A stretch of DNA of 62,643 bases from Syntrophomonadaceae bacterium (GTDB lineage: Bacteria; Bacillota; Syntrophomonadia; Syntrophomonadales; Syntrophomonadaceae), in contig JAAYCK010000072.1 in the NCBI GenBank assembly GCA_012729835.1, positions 1 to 62,643 of the forward strand, given 5' to 3'. The translations under genes were made by a program, and so were the position numbers. The notes under the pieces were generated by a model, which was not told the origin of the DNA, searched no databases, and worked only from the letters and a program-made list of their open reading frames with translations. Positions 7,889 through 16,755 of the stretch are shown one piece after another. The stretch's first letter is position 1, and every line of letters starts with the position of its first letter.

Positions 7889-10138
7889 CTATTTGGAGAT
7901 CAGAACGGTCTGGCTGCCCGGATCCCAACCAACTACGAAGCCTAAGCCTTCTGCTACATAACGAGCAGGCAGCATGGTGCGGCCGTTGGAGATTTCAGGA
8001 GCTACGTCCATGGTCTGAGCTTCGCCATTGACAGTGATGGTGGTGCTGCCAATGGTCAGTTCGACTACATTGTCACCCTTGGTCATGGTAACTTTCTGAG
8101 TAGCATCGTCCCAAACGATTTCGGCATCGCTCAGGCCCAGAGCATAACCCAAGAAGCGGATCGGTACATAGGTGCGGCCAGCCTTGATATAAGGAGCAGC
8201 ATCCATGACCTTGGCAACGCCGTTCACTTCATAGATGTTGGAGCTGATCTTGAACTGGCCTACTGCAGCGCCAACAGTTCCCTGATCGGGAGCCGGGGTG
8301 ATGATGTTGGCAGCGATGACTTTGGCAGCAGTTCTTCTGTTGGTAATTGCAGACTGATCCAGAGCAGTTCCGCGAACGATCAGTTCCATGTCACCCTCGG
8401 GAACAGTGCGGTCTACGGTGAATTTGATATCAGAGATAACGATCTTGGAGATCTTGGTTCCCTGAGTACGAATCGGGATCTTCAACTCATGTTTGTTGTC
8501 GGCAATAACTACGGCAGTGCCGCGGGTAATAGTGCCCAGAGTCAGATCGCCTTCAGTTACCTTAACGGTAGGCATGGTAGCCCAGATAACGCCTAATGGA
8601 GCAGCTATATCGAGTTCAGCAGTTGCTCCAGCGTTGTCAGACTGGATAGCTTCAATAAAGTTCTCAGTGATGGTGATGTCGCCAGCAGACTGGTTCTGAA
8701 CACCTATCTTGAGGTCTTTCTTATCAGCAGAAGCAGTAATCGGAGCTACAGCATTGGCAACAGTAATCTTTTCGTTGATGCCGGCGCTGCCTGCGAACTG
8801 GATCTCTATGGGGCCGGTGAAATCAACAGCAACATCGATTTCAGCATTTTCCATCCATGCTTCGCCCTTGGTGGCGTTAGCAGTGATAGTACCGGTTACT
8901 TTGGCCGCATTAGTCGGGCTAATGGCAAAGTTGGCGATAGACAAGGTTCCAGCGCCATTCTTGGCGGCAAAGGTCGGAGCAGCATTCCATTCGCAGCCGT
9001 CGGGCAGGGTCATGGATACGCTACGGCCATTGGTCAGGCTGGTGGCAACATTTTCTTTCATGATAACCTTGGAAATTTCCTGCTCCTTCAAGCCGGCAAC
9101 AACCTTGGTTTCGGGTTTATCGACAGTGATGGCATAGCCATAGTCCACATAAGTACCAAGCTTGACTTCGCTCATGTTGGAGGCTACGTTGCCGGTAATG
9201 GTGGCAACAACATCGCCAAATGCAGCTTCATCAACATTGACATCAACAGCGGTAACCAGGGTAAAGGTATGTGCAATTGCAGGAGCAGAGGCTGCAGTTC
9301 TGGTAACCTTCATGGTTCTATTGCTGTCCTCGAAGGTAATGGTAAATGCATCAGTAACCAGCGCGCTGCTACCGGGGAAGTAACGAATGAGACTTCCAAC
9401 ATCCCAAGTAAAGCCCTTGGGCAGTTTTAATTTCATGTAGTCGTTTACGGCCCAAGCGTCAGCCGAATCTTCTCTGACATGGATCGGAATGTTGGTACCA
9501 GCAAGAGTGGTAGCATTCCATCCGGCATCTCCCCAGGTCATAGGATCAGTTCTCAGAACATCTACAGCACCAGCGGTGGTCTTACCAACAGCAACTATAG
9601 AGTCGGAGAAGTCACCCTGTAATTTAATGATAGTGGCGTTGATGGTGGCATCTGCACCACTGGGAACATAGGTATTGCTGAGAGAAATAGCGAATTTAGC
9701 ATCAGCATATGCTCCATCAGAATAAATATTCAACTGCAACTGGTTGTTGCTTAATGAGAACATCTGAGCTTCAATGTTGGCAGCACCGGTACCATAAGCA
9801 GCCGGGTAAGCATTTTCGTTATAAGTCGGCGCGGCGACAGTCCACATTTTATTAAGTAACGCGGCCTGGTCGGTACCGGGTGCAACAGCGACAGCACTGT
9901 TAACAATAAAGTCTTGTGGCAGCTTGATAACTGCTCTATGATAACCCTGGCTGATAACTCCAAAATCCAGGATTATGCTGCCCAAGGTCTGTCCGGCAGC
10001 CTTTGAGACTGTGGGGGTTCCAGAAGCAGATGCAGTAACAGCCAGAGCTGCCTGCGGAGCTACAAACACCGGTGCTAACAGTGCCAGGCACAAGCACAGG
10101 GTCATAACTATAGTTAAACTTTTATGCCTCTTTAGCAT
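7889..10138 (-). CDS. Large secreted protein with C-terminal copper-amine-oxidase-type stalk domain (S-layer-like)
   Basis: This protein of 749 residues has a clear signal peptide (MLKRHKSL... ending at ALA, about residue 33). The central 600 residues are beta-rich, Ala/Thr/Val-rich and low in Cys, like a surface-layer or fibre protein. The last 110 residues contain the stalk domain first named from copper amine oxidase, with two repeats: VPIRFLGYALG and, 60 residues later, LPARYVAEGLGF, each preceded by GRT. This domain is common on exported Clostridia proteins and does not itself imply oxidase activity; no catalytic copper-oxidase domain is present. GGAGG lies seven bases before the ATG. 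A consensus promoter about 260 bases upstream gives a long leader, and a strong terminator follows, so it is probably a highly expressed single gene. It could be the acceptor of the glycan made by the neighbouring locus (inference). Confidence 0.8.
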   Translation of the reverse strand: MLKRHKSLTIVMTLCLCLALLAPVFVAPQAALAVTASASGTPTVSKAAGQTLGSIILDFGVISQGYHRAVIKLPQDFIVNSAVAVAPGTDQAALLNKMWTVAAPTYNENAYPAAYGTGAANIEAQMFSLSNNQLQLNIYSDGAYADAKFAISLSNTYVPSGADATINATIIKLQGDFSDSIVAVGKTTAGAVDVLRTDPMTWGDAGWNATTLAGTNIPIHVREDSADAWAVNDYMKLKLPKGFTWDVGSLIRYFPGSSALVTDAFTITFEDSNRTMKVTRTAASAPAIAHTFTLVTAVDVNVDEAAFGDVVATITGNVASNMSEVKLGTYVDYGYAITVDKPETKVVAGLKEQEISKVIMKENVATSLTNGRSVSMTLPDGCEWNAAPTFAAKNGAGTLSIANFAISPTNAAKVTGTITANATKGEAWMENAEIDVAVDFTGPIEIQFAGSAGINEKITVANAVAPITASADKKDLKIGVQNQSAGDITITENFIEAIQSDNAGATAELDIAAPLGVIWATMPTVKVTEGDLTLGTITRGTAVVIADNKHELKIPIRTQGTKISKIVISDIKFTVDRTVPEGDMELIVRGTALDQSAITNRRTAAKVIAANIITPAPDQGTVGAAVGQFKISSNIYEVNGVAKVMDAAPYIKAGRTYVPIRFLGYALGLSDAEIVWDDATQKVTMTKGDNVVELTIGSTTITVNGEAQTMDVAPEISNGRTMLPARYVAEGLGFVVGWDPGSQTVLISK

Positions 10139-10400
10139 TCAATTTCCTCCTTAAAATAATAATGAATATTGTCTTTAGGTGATCAGCATTATGCTAAAAC
10201 TGGTTAAGTAAAGTATTCCCCCCCATCGGAAACGATTTTTAGATGCTCAAGGCCATGATTAACATAGCCTTATCTTTTTATGTGGACGTTTATTGGGCGG
10301 GTTTTGTTCCGAATATTTGTGTTTTGACTAAATTCCCTAGAATAAGCAACCAGTTTATACCGATTTTTTTAATACTGCCATTGCATTTTGCAGTTATCCC

Positions 10401-10428
10401 ATCATAAATTTTTGATTGGATCTGTCAA
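10401..10428 (-). promoter_or_regulatory. Sigma-A promoter of the large stalk-domain protein gene
   Basis: On the minus strand a perfect TTGACA (10428-10423) is followed after 16 bases by TATGAT (10406-10401). The transcript would begin near 10393, leaving a leader of about 255 bases. Confidence 0.7.
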
Positions 10429-10430
10429 GT

Positions 10431-10450
10431 CCGGAACATATACGTTCCGG
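10431..10450. promoter_or_regulatory. Perfect inverted repeat just upstream of a -35 box
   Basis: CCGGAAC and GTTCCGG flank a six-base spacer, immediately upstream of the TTGACA box; TGTCA/TGACA extends the symmetry outward. The place suits an activator or repressor site. It could instead be an RNA hairpin in a read-through transcript from the upstream gene. Confidence 0.45.
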
Positions 10451-10515
10451 TGACAACTCCAGAGGAGCTTTTCCCCAAGTCTTTCTAAAAAGCATACTGT
10501 TCAATACAAACAAAG

Positions 10516-10544
10516 GGAGGCTGTCCCAAAAGGGGCACCTCCCT
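10516..10544 (-). terminator. Terminator of the small stalk-domain gene
   Basis: GGGAGG...CCTCCC with further inner pairing around a TTTT loop forms an imperfect stem of about 11 bp, followed on the minus strand by TTTGTTTGTATT. It lies 50 bases beyond the stop codon at 10595. Confidence 0.7.
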
Positions 10545-10594
10545 CGATCATACTTTGTATATAACCATACAAAAATTCCAGGAATAAAAAAGCC

Positions 10595-11140
10595 TTATTT
10601 AATGGTTAGGTTTGCTGTGGCAGAATCCCATGTATAATCTATAACTTTCTGATTTTTCAGGCTGTATAAGGAAACCAATACAAAACCGTCTTTGTTAATA
10701 GTATTTATAGGAACAGTTCGTTTTCCGATAGCTATTTCCTTGGTGAGTGACATATAGGTTACATTATTCCATGGCGGGACATATTTGTAACGCAGCATTT
10801 CAACAACATTGCGGTATTCCATGTATAGTATGCCATCCTCGTACCAGTACGGCCAAGTAGTCGAATCACCATTAAACTTCATTAATTTTAACTGAGGCTG
10901 GGTCTGGTATGTAATACTAACCGTGTTGGTTTGCGGCAGCCACTTTACATCCGCGCCGAAGTTCTCAGAAATCACTCTCACGGGTACTAGTACACGCCCA
11001 TTGAGCATCTGCGGCGGTGTATCTGTCGATATAGTTTTACCATTGATAACTATGGAAATGTTGCTGGACGCTGTGGAAACCACAGCAAACAAGGTTATCA
11101 TCAGCGCCGCTACCAAACATGATGCAATAATTTTCTTCAA
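10595..11140 (-). CDS. Small secreted stalk-domain (copper-amine-oxidase N-terminal-like) protein
   Basis: This protein of 181 residues has a signal peptide (MKKIIASC..., cleavage near residue 24-26) and one stalk domain at about 28-75, recognised by VINGKTI, MLNGRVLVPVRVISENFGADVKW and NTVSI. The remaining 100 residues contain a second beta-rich segment (EYRNVVEMLRYKYVPP, LVSLYSLKNQKVIDYTWD) that looks like a diverged copy of the same fold. The start is TTG at 11140 with GGAGG seven bases upstream. A TATAAT-like box at 11173-11168 could be its -10, though the -35 is poor, and a terminator follows, so it seems to be transcribed alone. Function unknown beyond a likely surface role. Confidence 0.75.
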   Translation of the reverse strand: MKKIIASCLVAALMITLFAVVSTASSNISIVINGKTISTDTPPQMLNGRVLVPVRVISENFGADVKWLPQTNTVSITYQTQPQLKLMKFNGDSTTWPYWYEDGILYMEYRNVVEMLRYKYVPPWNNVTYMSLTKEIAIGKRTVPINTINKDGFVLVSLYSLKNQKVIDYTWDSATANLTIK

Positions 11141-11235
11141 ATCGATCCCTCCATCATAATAATAGGTATTATAAACCGATAATGGGTTATAAATATTAAT
11201 TATCCTTTATGATAAATACATCACCTCTTTAGATG

Positions 11236-13485
11236 CTATTGTTGATCCAAAAGCTGATGAGCCTGTAGAAGGTATCCCTTGGAATAATCGCTAAGCCCAT
11301 TCAACCTCATAGTGTTATTGGGGTCTATTATCTTTTTCTGCTTTTCGACCATGCTTTCCACCTTTATCAACTCTGTGGCCATTTCCCGGGCTTTATTATC
11401 ATTATTATTGTTCTTATAGAATTCCATACCTTTCCCAAGGGCCTGTGCATATAGGTCATATCCGAAGGCATCATAGGGATTAGTCTTTATGGCATATCTT
11501 GAAACCTTCAACATCCTGTCCAGGTTGCCTAAATTACTGATGCTTTTGATCAGAATGTTGTCTAAATCTGTATCGTATGGCCTCAATTCAAGAGCCTGGT
11601 CAATCAGATCTATGGTCTTTTGATAAATCTGGTTGGCAGCCATCGGGTCACTACCGGATAACGCCTTCCATTGCATAGAATAGGCATAAGACAATTTGGC
11701 TTTGTAGTTGGCATTGAGGCTGTCATAGCCGACCGCTTTCTCATAACCTCTCAGTGCCAAATCAAACTCACTGTTGACGGCGGCAGCATCCTTCGCCTTA
11801 GCCATGGCAACCATTGCATTATCGGCCTTCTCTGCGCTAAAGGCAGCAATTGCATAGGATGTACCGGCTATTAACATTACCAGGGAAATAACGATTGCCA
11901 ACCCCCCGTTGAATATGATCCTGGAACGGTTCAACTGAGCGGCTTTTGTTGGGTCGGTTATCCGGCCAGCTGAATCGACCAAAGCAAATAGTACCCATAG
12001 CAGGATACACATGGACCCCAGGGACAAATCAAAATCTATCGCGGCGTGCAAGCCCATAACTGTAGCTCCGCAAAACGTTACCCATATTAATATCCAACGT
12101 TCATTAGTTTCGGCGCCAGAGGCGGCAATCAACTGCCGGCGGATGCGGACCACCGTCCAGATCATAAGCAACCAAATACTCAAAAAGGCGATCAGTCCGA
12201 TAGTCCCGGCTTCGATCCATACCTGCAAAAAATGATTGTGGACCTCTGTCGCCCAGAACATTTTATCCTGATATTGATGATAAAGAGCATTCCATCCTCC
12301 AGCACCGGCCCCAACTATAGGATGATCCTTTACTATGGCCATGCCCCATCGCATCATATCATAACGGATCACGTAACTACTGTTACTACTGTTGCTGATA
12401 CCTTTGATTTCATCACTTATACTAGTCCCTGCCGGGTTTTTAAGACTTGTGAATACATTGTTGCCTTTAACCAGTATGTGCTGACCGTTCGTGCTTAGAT
12501 AATGATATCCGAACGATACGATCAAAAGTACAATTACTCCACTTATTAACATCGGCAGTGCTTTTGACTTGGTTTTCAGATAGGCCATTCCCTTCAAAAA
12601 AGCCAGTCCTAATCCTAAAAGTACTATTCCTATCAATAACGAAACAAGGGCTCGACCGTGTTGGTTGGTTGTGATCGCGGGATAAAACCAGGTGTATGTA
12701 GCAACCGCAGCCAACAATATGATCCCGAAGTTGTAAGCTGTTTTTAACCTGATGTTGGCTGGCATACCCACTAACAACAACAATGCACCAGCTGCCAGGA
12801 TCAACCATGCCCCTTTAGACAGGGTACAGAAAACGACCAGCAACATGATATACCCAATAATCAATAATACAATTTTCTGGTATAGCTTTTTCTGAAGGTT
12901 CAACAGGGCCAAGGCAATTAATATCAGAACACTGAGATAGTTAGCGGTAGCATTTGGGTATTGGAGTGTTGATAATATCGTATAATCTAGGTAGGCATCC
13001 TGGTAATGGACCCAGCCCACTGCCGCTAAGATACCGATCAATGCTACACCAAGGCCACTGGCTACTAAGATCTTGAGTACCTTATCATAGTCCCTAAAAT
13101 CCTTGACGATAGCGGTGACCATCCAGTAAATCATGAAATAATTCAATGCTTTCATAAAACCGTAAACAGCATCAGATATGTGCACTGCTCCGAACAAAGA
13201 TAGCAGATAAGCTCCGGCGTATGCTAATATGGCCCAGTCAAGCGGGGTATCAAGGAATCTATAATCCCTGGTTAAAAGTTTTCGGACCCATACCAATATA
13301 AAGATGATGGCAGTGATAACGTGGGTAACAAACATCTCCTCACTAAAGAACAAGCCCCGAAAATATGGCGGGTAAAAGATAAGTACAGCCAGCAATATAA
13401 AGGTAATAAGTGTTAAGTATTTGAGATTATCAGTATCGGCTGTTTTTTGTGTGCCGGTGTTTTTTTTTGAATTCTTTTTGACCAT
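11236..13485 (-). CDS. O-antigen ligase/polymerase-family membrane protein with C-terminal TPR region
   Basis: This protein of 749 residues has about a dozen hydrophobic helices between residues 22 and 545, with the large extracytoplasmic loop of the Wzy_C (O-antigen ligase) family at about 330-425. Family features include QYPNATANYL (175-184), GAGAGGWNALYHQYQ, and the histidines of VHNHFLQVW (His416 and His418). Residues about 565-740 are soluble, helical and TPR-like, outside the membrane. Relatives either join a finished glycan to a carrier or protein, or polymerise it; TPR-bearing members in Gram-positives are candidates for protein O-glycosylation ligases. The ATG has AGGGGA seven bases upstream. 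It stands between the sugar-synthesis genes and the S-layer-like proteins, which suits a role in attaching glycan to surface protein (inference). Confidence 0.82.
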   Translation of the reverse strand: MVKKNSKKNTGTQKTADTDNLKYLTLITFILLAVLIFYPPYFRGLFFSEEMFVTHVITAIIFILVWVRKLLTRDYRFLDTPLDWAILAYAGAYLLSLFGAVHISDAVYGFMKALNYFMIYWMVTAIVKDFRDYDKVLKILVASGLGVALIGILAAVGWVHYQDAYLDYTILSTLQYPNATANYLSVLILIALALLNLQKKLYQKIVLLIIGYIMLLVVFCTLSKGAWLILAAGALLLLVGMPANIRLKTAYNFGIILLAAVATYTWFYPAITTNQHGRALVSLLIGIVLLGLGLAFLKGMAYLKTKSKALPMLISGVIVLLIVSFGYHYLSTNGQHILVKGNNVFTSLKNPAGTSISDEIKGISNSSNSSYVIRYDMMRWGMAIVKDHPIVGAGAGGWNALYHQYQDKMFWATEVHNHFLQVWIEAGTIGLIAFLSIWLLMIWTVVRIRRQLIAASGAETNERWILIWVTFCGATVMGLHAAIDFDLSLGSMCILLWVLFALVDSAGRITDPTKAAQLNRSRIIFNGGLAIVISLVMLIAGTSYAIAAFSAEKADNAMVAMAKAKDAAAVNSEFDLALRGYEKAVGYDSLNANYKAKLSYAYSMQWKALSGSDPMAANQIYQKTIDLIDQALELRPYDTDLDNILIKSISNLGNLDRMLKVSRYAIKTNPYDAFGYDLYAQALGKGMEFYKNNNNDNKAREMATELIKVESMVEKQKKIIDPNNTMRLNGLSDYSKGYLLQAHQLLDQQ

Positions 13486-13651
13486 TAAACTATCCCCTAA
13501 ATAAAATCAGATTGTATCATATTCATATTCGATTAATATCCCTGATTTCCTGCACATAATGACTGGTGATTCATATACGGGACCAACAATCTATTCTTTA
13601 ACGGCGTTTAACCTCCCAGCCAATTATGGTGCATCCGTCTCTTTACTTTAA

Positions 13652-14791
13652 TCACTTGCTTTTTGTTGTAAAATCATTAAGAACGTTTAGTACATATAAC
13701 TGCTCCTGTTTATGCAACCCATAATACATAGGCAATCTAACCAGCTGCTCGCTTTTTTTAGTCGTATATCTGTCTATTCCATTAAACCTGCCATACTTGC
13801 TGCCCATTGTTGATGTATGCAGGGGTAAATAATGAAAAACTACACTGACACCGTTTTGTCCCATATAGGATATCAGGCGGGAGCGTTCCTCTAAATCTTT
13901 TACCTTTACATAGAACATATGGGCATTATGATAACAATCCGTCGGAACATATGGTATTTCGATAATTCCCTGTTCGGCAAAACTGACAAGATCATTATAA
14001 TAGCGCTGCCAGATAGCCATACGATCATTTTTTATTTCTTCAGCCATCTCCAACTGGGCATAAAGACAGGCCGCATTCAATTCACTGGGCAAATAGGACG
14101 AACCAATATCGACCCAGGTATATTTATCTACCTGGCCACGATAAAAAGCCGAACGGTTGGTGCCTTTCTCCCGGATAATCTCGGCCCGTCCTATAAAACG
14201 CTCATTATTGATTATCAAAGCCCCGCCTTCACCACAGGTATAATTTTTTGTTTCATGAAAACTGTAACATCCCATATCCCCGATCGTTCCCAGGTATCGA
14301 CCTTTATATCTGCTCATGACAGCCTGGGCGGCATCTTCGATAACCAGTAAATCATACCGATCAGCAATATCCATAATGGCATCCATTTCACAAGCCACCC
14401 CGGCATAATGGACCGGAACAATCACTCTGGTTTTTTCTGTAATAGCGTCCTCTACTAACCTTTCGTCCATATTCATAGTATCCGGACGAATATCAACAAA
14501 AACTATCTTTGCACCACGCAATACAAAAGCATTAGCCGTAGATACAAAGGTATATGAAGGCATTATTACTTCATCTCCGGGTTGGATATCTGCCAGGATA
14601 GCTGCCATCTCCAGGGCGTGAGTACATGAAGTAGTAAGCAGGGCTTTCTGACAGTTCAGGGTTTTCTCCATCCAATTATGGCATTTATGTGTAAATGCCC
14701 CATCTCCGCAGACTTTCAAATTTTTAATTACTTCATGTATATATTCGCTTTCTTTACCCGTAACCATTGGCTTGTTAAATGGGATTTTCAA
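13652..14791 (-). CDS. DegT/DnrJ sugar aminotransferase, WecE-like (dTDP-4-amino-4,6-dideoxygalactose transaminase)
   Basis: This PLP-dependent aminotransferase of 379 residues is the right length and sequence type for WecE/RffA, which converts dTDP-4-keto-6-deoxyglucose into dTDP-4-amino-4,6-dideoxygalactose. The PLP lysine is Lys182 (FHETKNYTCGEGG), and the cofactor-pairing aspartate is Asp153 in IEDAAQA. Its keto-sugar substrate can be made by rfbA and rfbB at 21.3-23.3 kb, and NeuD-like acyltransferases could acylate the product. The start is TTG, overlapping the stop of the upstream glycosyltransferase by four bases (TTGA), with GGAGG seven bases upstream. It is the last gene of the long minus-strand run. 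Confidence 0.88.
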   Translation of the reverse strand: MKIPFNKPMVTGKESEYIHEVIKNLKVCGDGAFTHKCHNWMEKTLNCQKALLTTSCTHALEMAAILADIQPGDEVIMPSYTFVSTANAFVLRGAKIVFVDIRPDTMNMDERLVEDAITEKTRVIVPVHYAGVACEMDAIMDIADRYDLLVIEDAAQAVMSRYKGRYLGTIGDMGCYSFHETKNYTCGEGGALIINNERFIGRAEIIREKGTNRSAFYRGQVDKYTWVDIGSSYLPSELNAACLYAQLEMAEEIKNDRMAIWQRYYNDLVSFAEQGIIEIPYVPTDCYHNAHMFYVKVKDLEERSRLISYMGQNGVSVVFHYLPLHTSTMGSKYGRFNGIDRYTTKKSEQLVRLPMYYGLHKQEQLYVLNVLNDFTTKSK

Positions 14792-15768
14792 AACAAATCC
14801 TCCGTTTGGGGTATGTTATCAGAAAGACTAATTATTTTTCCTTCAGCGTTTATCGTCTCCAAAATAACAAACTGAGGAATCCTATTCATGGTTATAAAGA
14901 TGCGGCCTATATACTCGCCGATCATTCCCAGCATCAGCATTACCATACCGCCAATAAATATCATTACGGCAATAATCGAAGTATAACCTGCCTGAATAGC
15001 CGGATTCATTATCTTATTTATTACAATAAAAACTCCAAATAAAAACCCGATTAGTGCCATTATGAAGCCCATAAAGGTAGAAACTCGGAGAGGTCTTACT
15101 GAAAAACTCGTAAATCCATTCAACCAAAGCAAAACCATCTTTTTAAATGTATAGCCTGATTCACCGGAGATCCGGGAACGATGTTCCATCTCGATATCTG
15201 CGATATTGTTCGTTATTTTCAAGATATACCCCAATAAATAAGGGAAGGAACTATGATATTCCTTAAGCGCCTCTGCTACAAAACGGCGCATGACAAAAAA
15301 CGAAGAAGTTTTTATATGCGAAGGTTTGCCTATAAGCATATTAGCCATTTTCTGGTTTAGGGCAGTCCCCATTTTTCGTATAAGCGAATAATGCTTATCT
15401 TTGAAAGAAGCATATACCACATCATAGCCGGTTTCCAGTTTATCTATCATGTTAAAGATCTCGACTACCGGATGTTCCCCATCATCATCCATAAAGACTA
15501 CGTATTCGCCTTTAATATAGTGCAATGCGGCCATTCTGGCCGCTTGCTGCCCAAAATTGCGGCTAAGACTGATGCCTATAATATCCTGGTCTTCAGAACA
15601 TAGTTCTCTTATCGCACCAATGGTATCGTCAGCAGAATAGTCATTGACCAGGATCAGCTGATACTGGCATTCTGGCCGTAATACAAACTCTCGCTTAATC
15701 TCGGCAACTACCAGTGGTATATTTTTTTCTGAATTAAAACATGGAATTATAAAAGTTACGATTTTCAT
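14788..15768 (-). CDS. GtrB/ArnC-like family 2 glycosyltransferase (polyprenyl-phosphate sugar synthase)
   Basis: This protein of 326 residues has an N-terminal GT-A domain (1-215) with the nucleotide-binding VNDYSADDT (41-49), the donor-site DDDGEHP (94-100) and the SLSRNFGQQAA motif typical of the DPM1/GtrB/ArnC group. Two membrane helices follow at about 228-250 and 262-284. Such enzymes move a sugar from a nucleotide donor to undecaprenyl phosphate on the cytoplasmic face. Coupled four-base overlaps with the radical SAM gene upstream and the WecE-like gene downstream tie all three together. The neighbouring split SMR pair (17.3-18.0 kb) would suit flipping the product, as ArnE/ArnF do for ArnC/ArnT systems (inference). 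Confidence 0.88.
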   Translation of the reverse strand: MKIVTFIIPCFNSEKNIPLVVAEIKREFVLRPECQYQLILVNDYSADDTIGAIRELCSEDQDIIGISLSRNFGQQAARMAALHYIKGEYVVFMDDDGEHPVVEIFNMIDKLETGYDVVYASFKDKHYSLIRKMGTALNQKMANMLIGKPSHIKTSSFFVMRRFVAEALKEYHSSFPYLLGYILKITNNIADIEMEHRSRISGESGYTFKKMVLLWLNGFTSFSVRPLRVSTFMGFIMALIGFLFGVFIVINKIMNPAIQAGYTSIIAVMIFIGGMVMLMLGMIGEYIGRIFITMNRIPQFVILETINAEGKIISLSDNIPQTEDLF

Positions 15769-16715
15769 TTATATACCTTCTCGACCTTATTACCTTTGTT
15801 GTCGTAATATTCTGCTCCGATTACCTGCCAATCCTTACAATCCTGGCAATATTTCGGCAGTTCATCAAATCTGTGCTGCAGATGCTTAAGAGTAAATTCC
15901 CTTCTCGGAGAATTCCAGATCTCCTTAATGCTTTTTTCCCTGACATTGCCGAAGGAACCATAAGCATTATAATCGACCCCACAGGTAACTACCTCTCCCT
16001 GCCAGGTGATGGGGCAGGTTGCTACGCCCCAACCACAGGCTACCCGATCAATATTATCCTGGATATTACTGCCTTTCTCTACCGCGCCCAACCAGGTAAC
16101 CCGGTCCCGGATCTTTAGGCAGACGCCCTGCTGTGTCCAAAACCGCTTGAACATCTCCAGCTCATGCTGGTTCTCACCCATAATTATGAATTGGACTTCG
16201 ATTGTTGGCTTAGCTAGCTGGTTGCTCTGAATTTTTCGGACCATATTAAGGACATTCTTGTAAACCTGTTCTTTGTTACCATTTAACCTGATCTTTTCGT
16301 AGGTTTCCTTAGAAAAACCATCGATTCCTAATACCATCCGGTCAAGACCAGATTCGATCAAAAGATCAGCCATTTCATCAGTCAACAACATACCGTTGGT
16401 GTTTATAATAACGTTTTCAAGCCCGCTATCCTTAGCATACTTGATCATGTAATAAAGTTTGTATTTAAGGAGCAAGGGTTCTCCATAGAAGGCCAGCCAA
16501 AACTCAGAGGATGGACTTTCTACTGCAACCTCATCCACAATTTTTTTGTACAGATTTATATCCATATTGCCTTTGGGTCGTGTAAGTTGGGAATGTCCGC
16601 ACTGAATACAGTTGTAATTGCAATATAACGTGGACTCGACTATGACACTGGGCGGAAAGTCGTGAAGCTTATAGTTTTTTTCAATATTTTTTAATCTTGT
16701 TGTGACATCAGTCAC
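15765..16715 (-). CDS. Radical SAM/SPASM-domain enzyme
   Basis: This protein of 316 residues has the radical SAM cluster CNYNCIQC (Cys32, Cys36, Cys39) and a SPASM-type C-terminal region with Cys227, Cys234, Cys245, Cys290 and Cys293 (the last two in CQDC). Such enzymes use S-adenosylmethionine and [4Fe-4S] clusters to abstract hydrogen from peptides, sugars or other small molecules. The substrate is unknown. In this setting a sugar dehydration, epimerisation or C-modification is more likely than peptide modification, because no small precursor peptide is seen nearby. The start is GTG at 16715 with GGAGG seven bases upstream. It overlaps the GtrB-like gene by four bases, which ties it to lipid-linked sugar synthesis. 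Confidence 0.85.
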   Translation of the reverse strand: MTDVTTRLKNIEKNYKLHDFPPSVIVESTLYCNYNCIQCGHSQLTRPKGNMDINLYKKIVDEVAVESPSSEFWLAFYGEPLLLKYKLYYMIKYAKDSGLENVIINTNGMLLTDEMADLLIESGLDRMVLGIDGFSKETYEKIRLNGNKEQVYKNVLNMVRKIQSNQLAKPTIEVQFIIMGENQHELEMFKRFWTQQGVCLKIRDRVTWLGAVEKGSNIQDNIDRVACGWGVATCPITWQGEVVTCGVDYNAYGSFGNVREKSIKEIWNSPRREFTLKHLQHRFDELPKYCQDCKDWQVIGAEYYDNKGNKVEKVYK

Positions 16716-16755
16716 TTTTGTCCCTCCATTCGCTCACTCATTGAGTCAGAATATC

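Larger units (their letters stand above)
10139..10594. other. Gene-free stretch: terminator, promoter and long leader
   Basis: About 455 bases without a supported gene. In minus-strand order they hold the terminator of the small stalk-domain gene (10516-10544), an inverted repeat (10431-10450), a promoter (10401-10428) and a leader of about 255 bases ending in AAGGAGGAAATTGA before the ATG. The leader includes a run of seven G (10224-10218) and a small hairpin at 10250-10268. I do not recognise a riboswitch class in it. Confidence 0.7.

Noticed and set aside
7889-11140. Copper amine oxidase activity of the two stalk-domain proteins
   Set aside because: Only the small N-terminal-type stalk domain is present; there is no catalytic oxidase domain with topaquinone site.
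15765-16715. Radical SAM/SPASM enzyme as a peptide-modification (RiPP) system
   Set aside because: No short precursor-peptide ORF, peptidase-transporter or recognition-domain protein is near it, and it is translationally coupled to a lipid-sugar glycosyltransferase gene.
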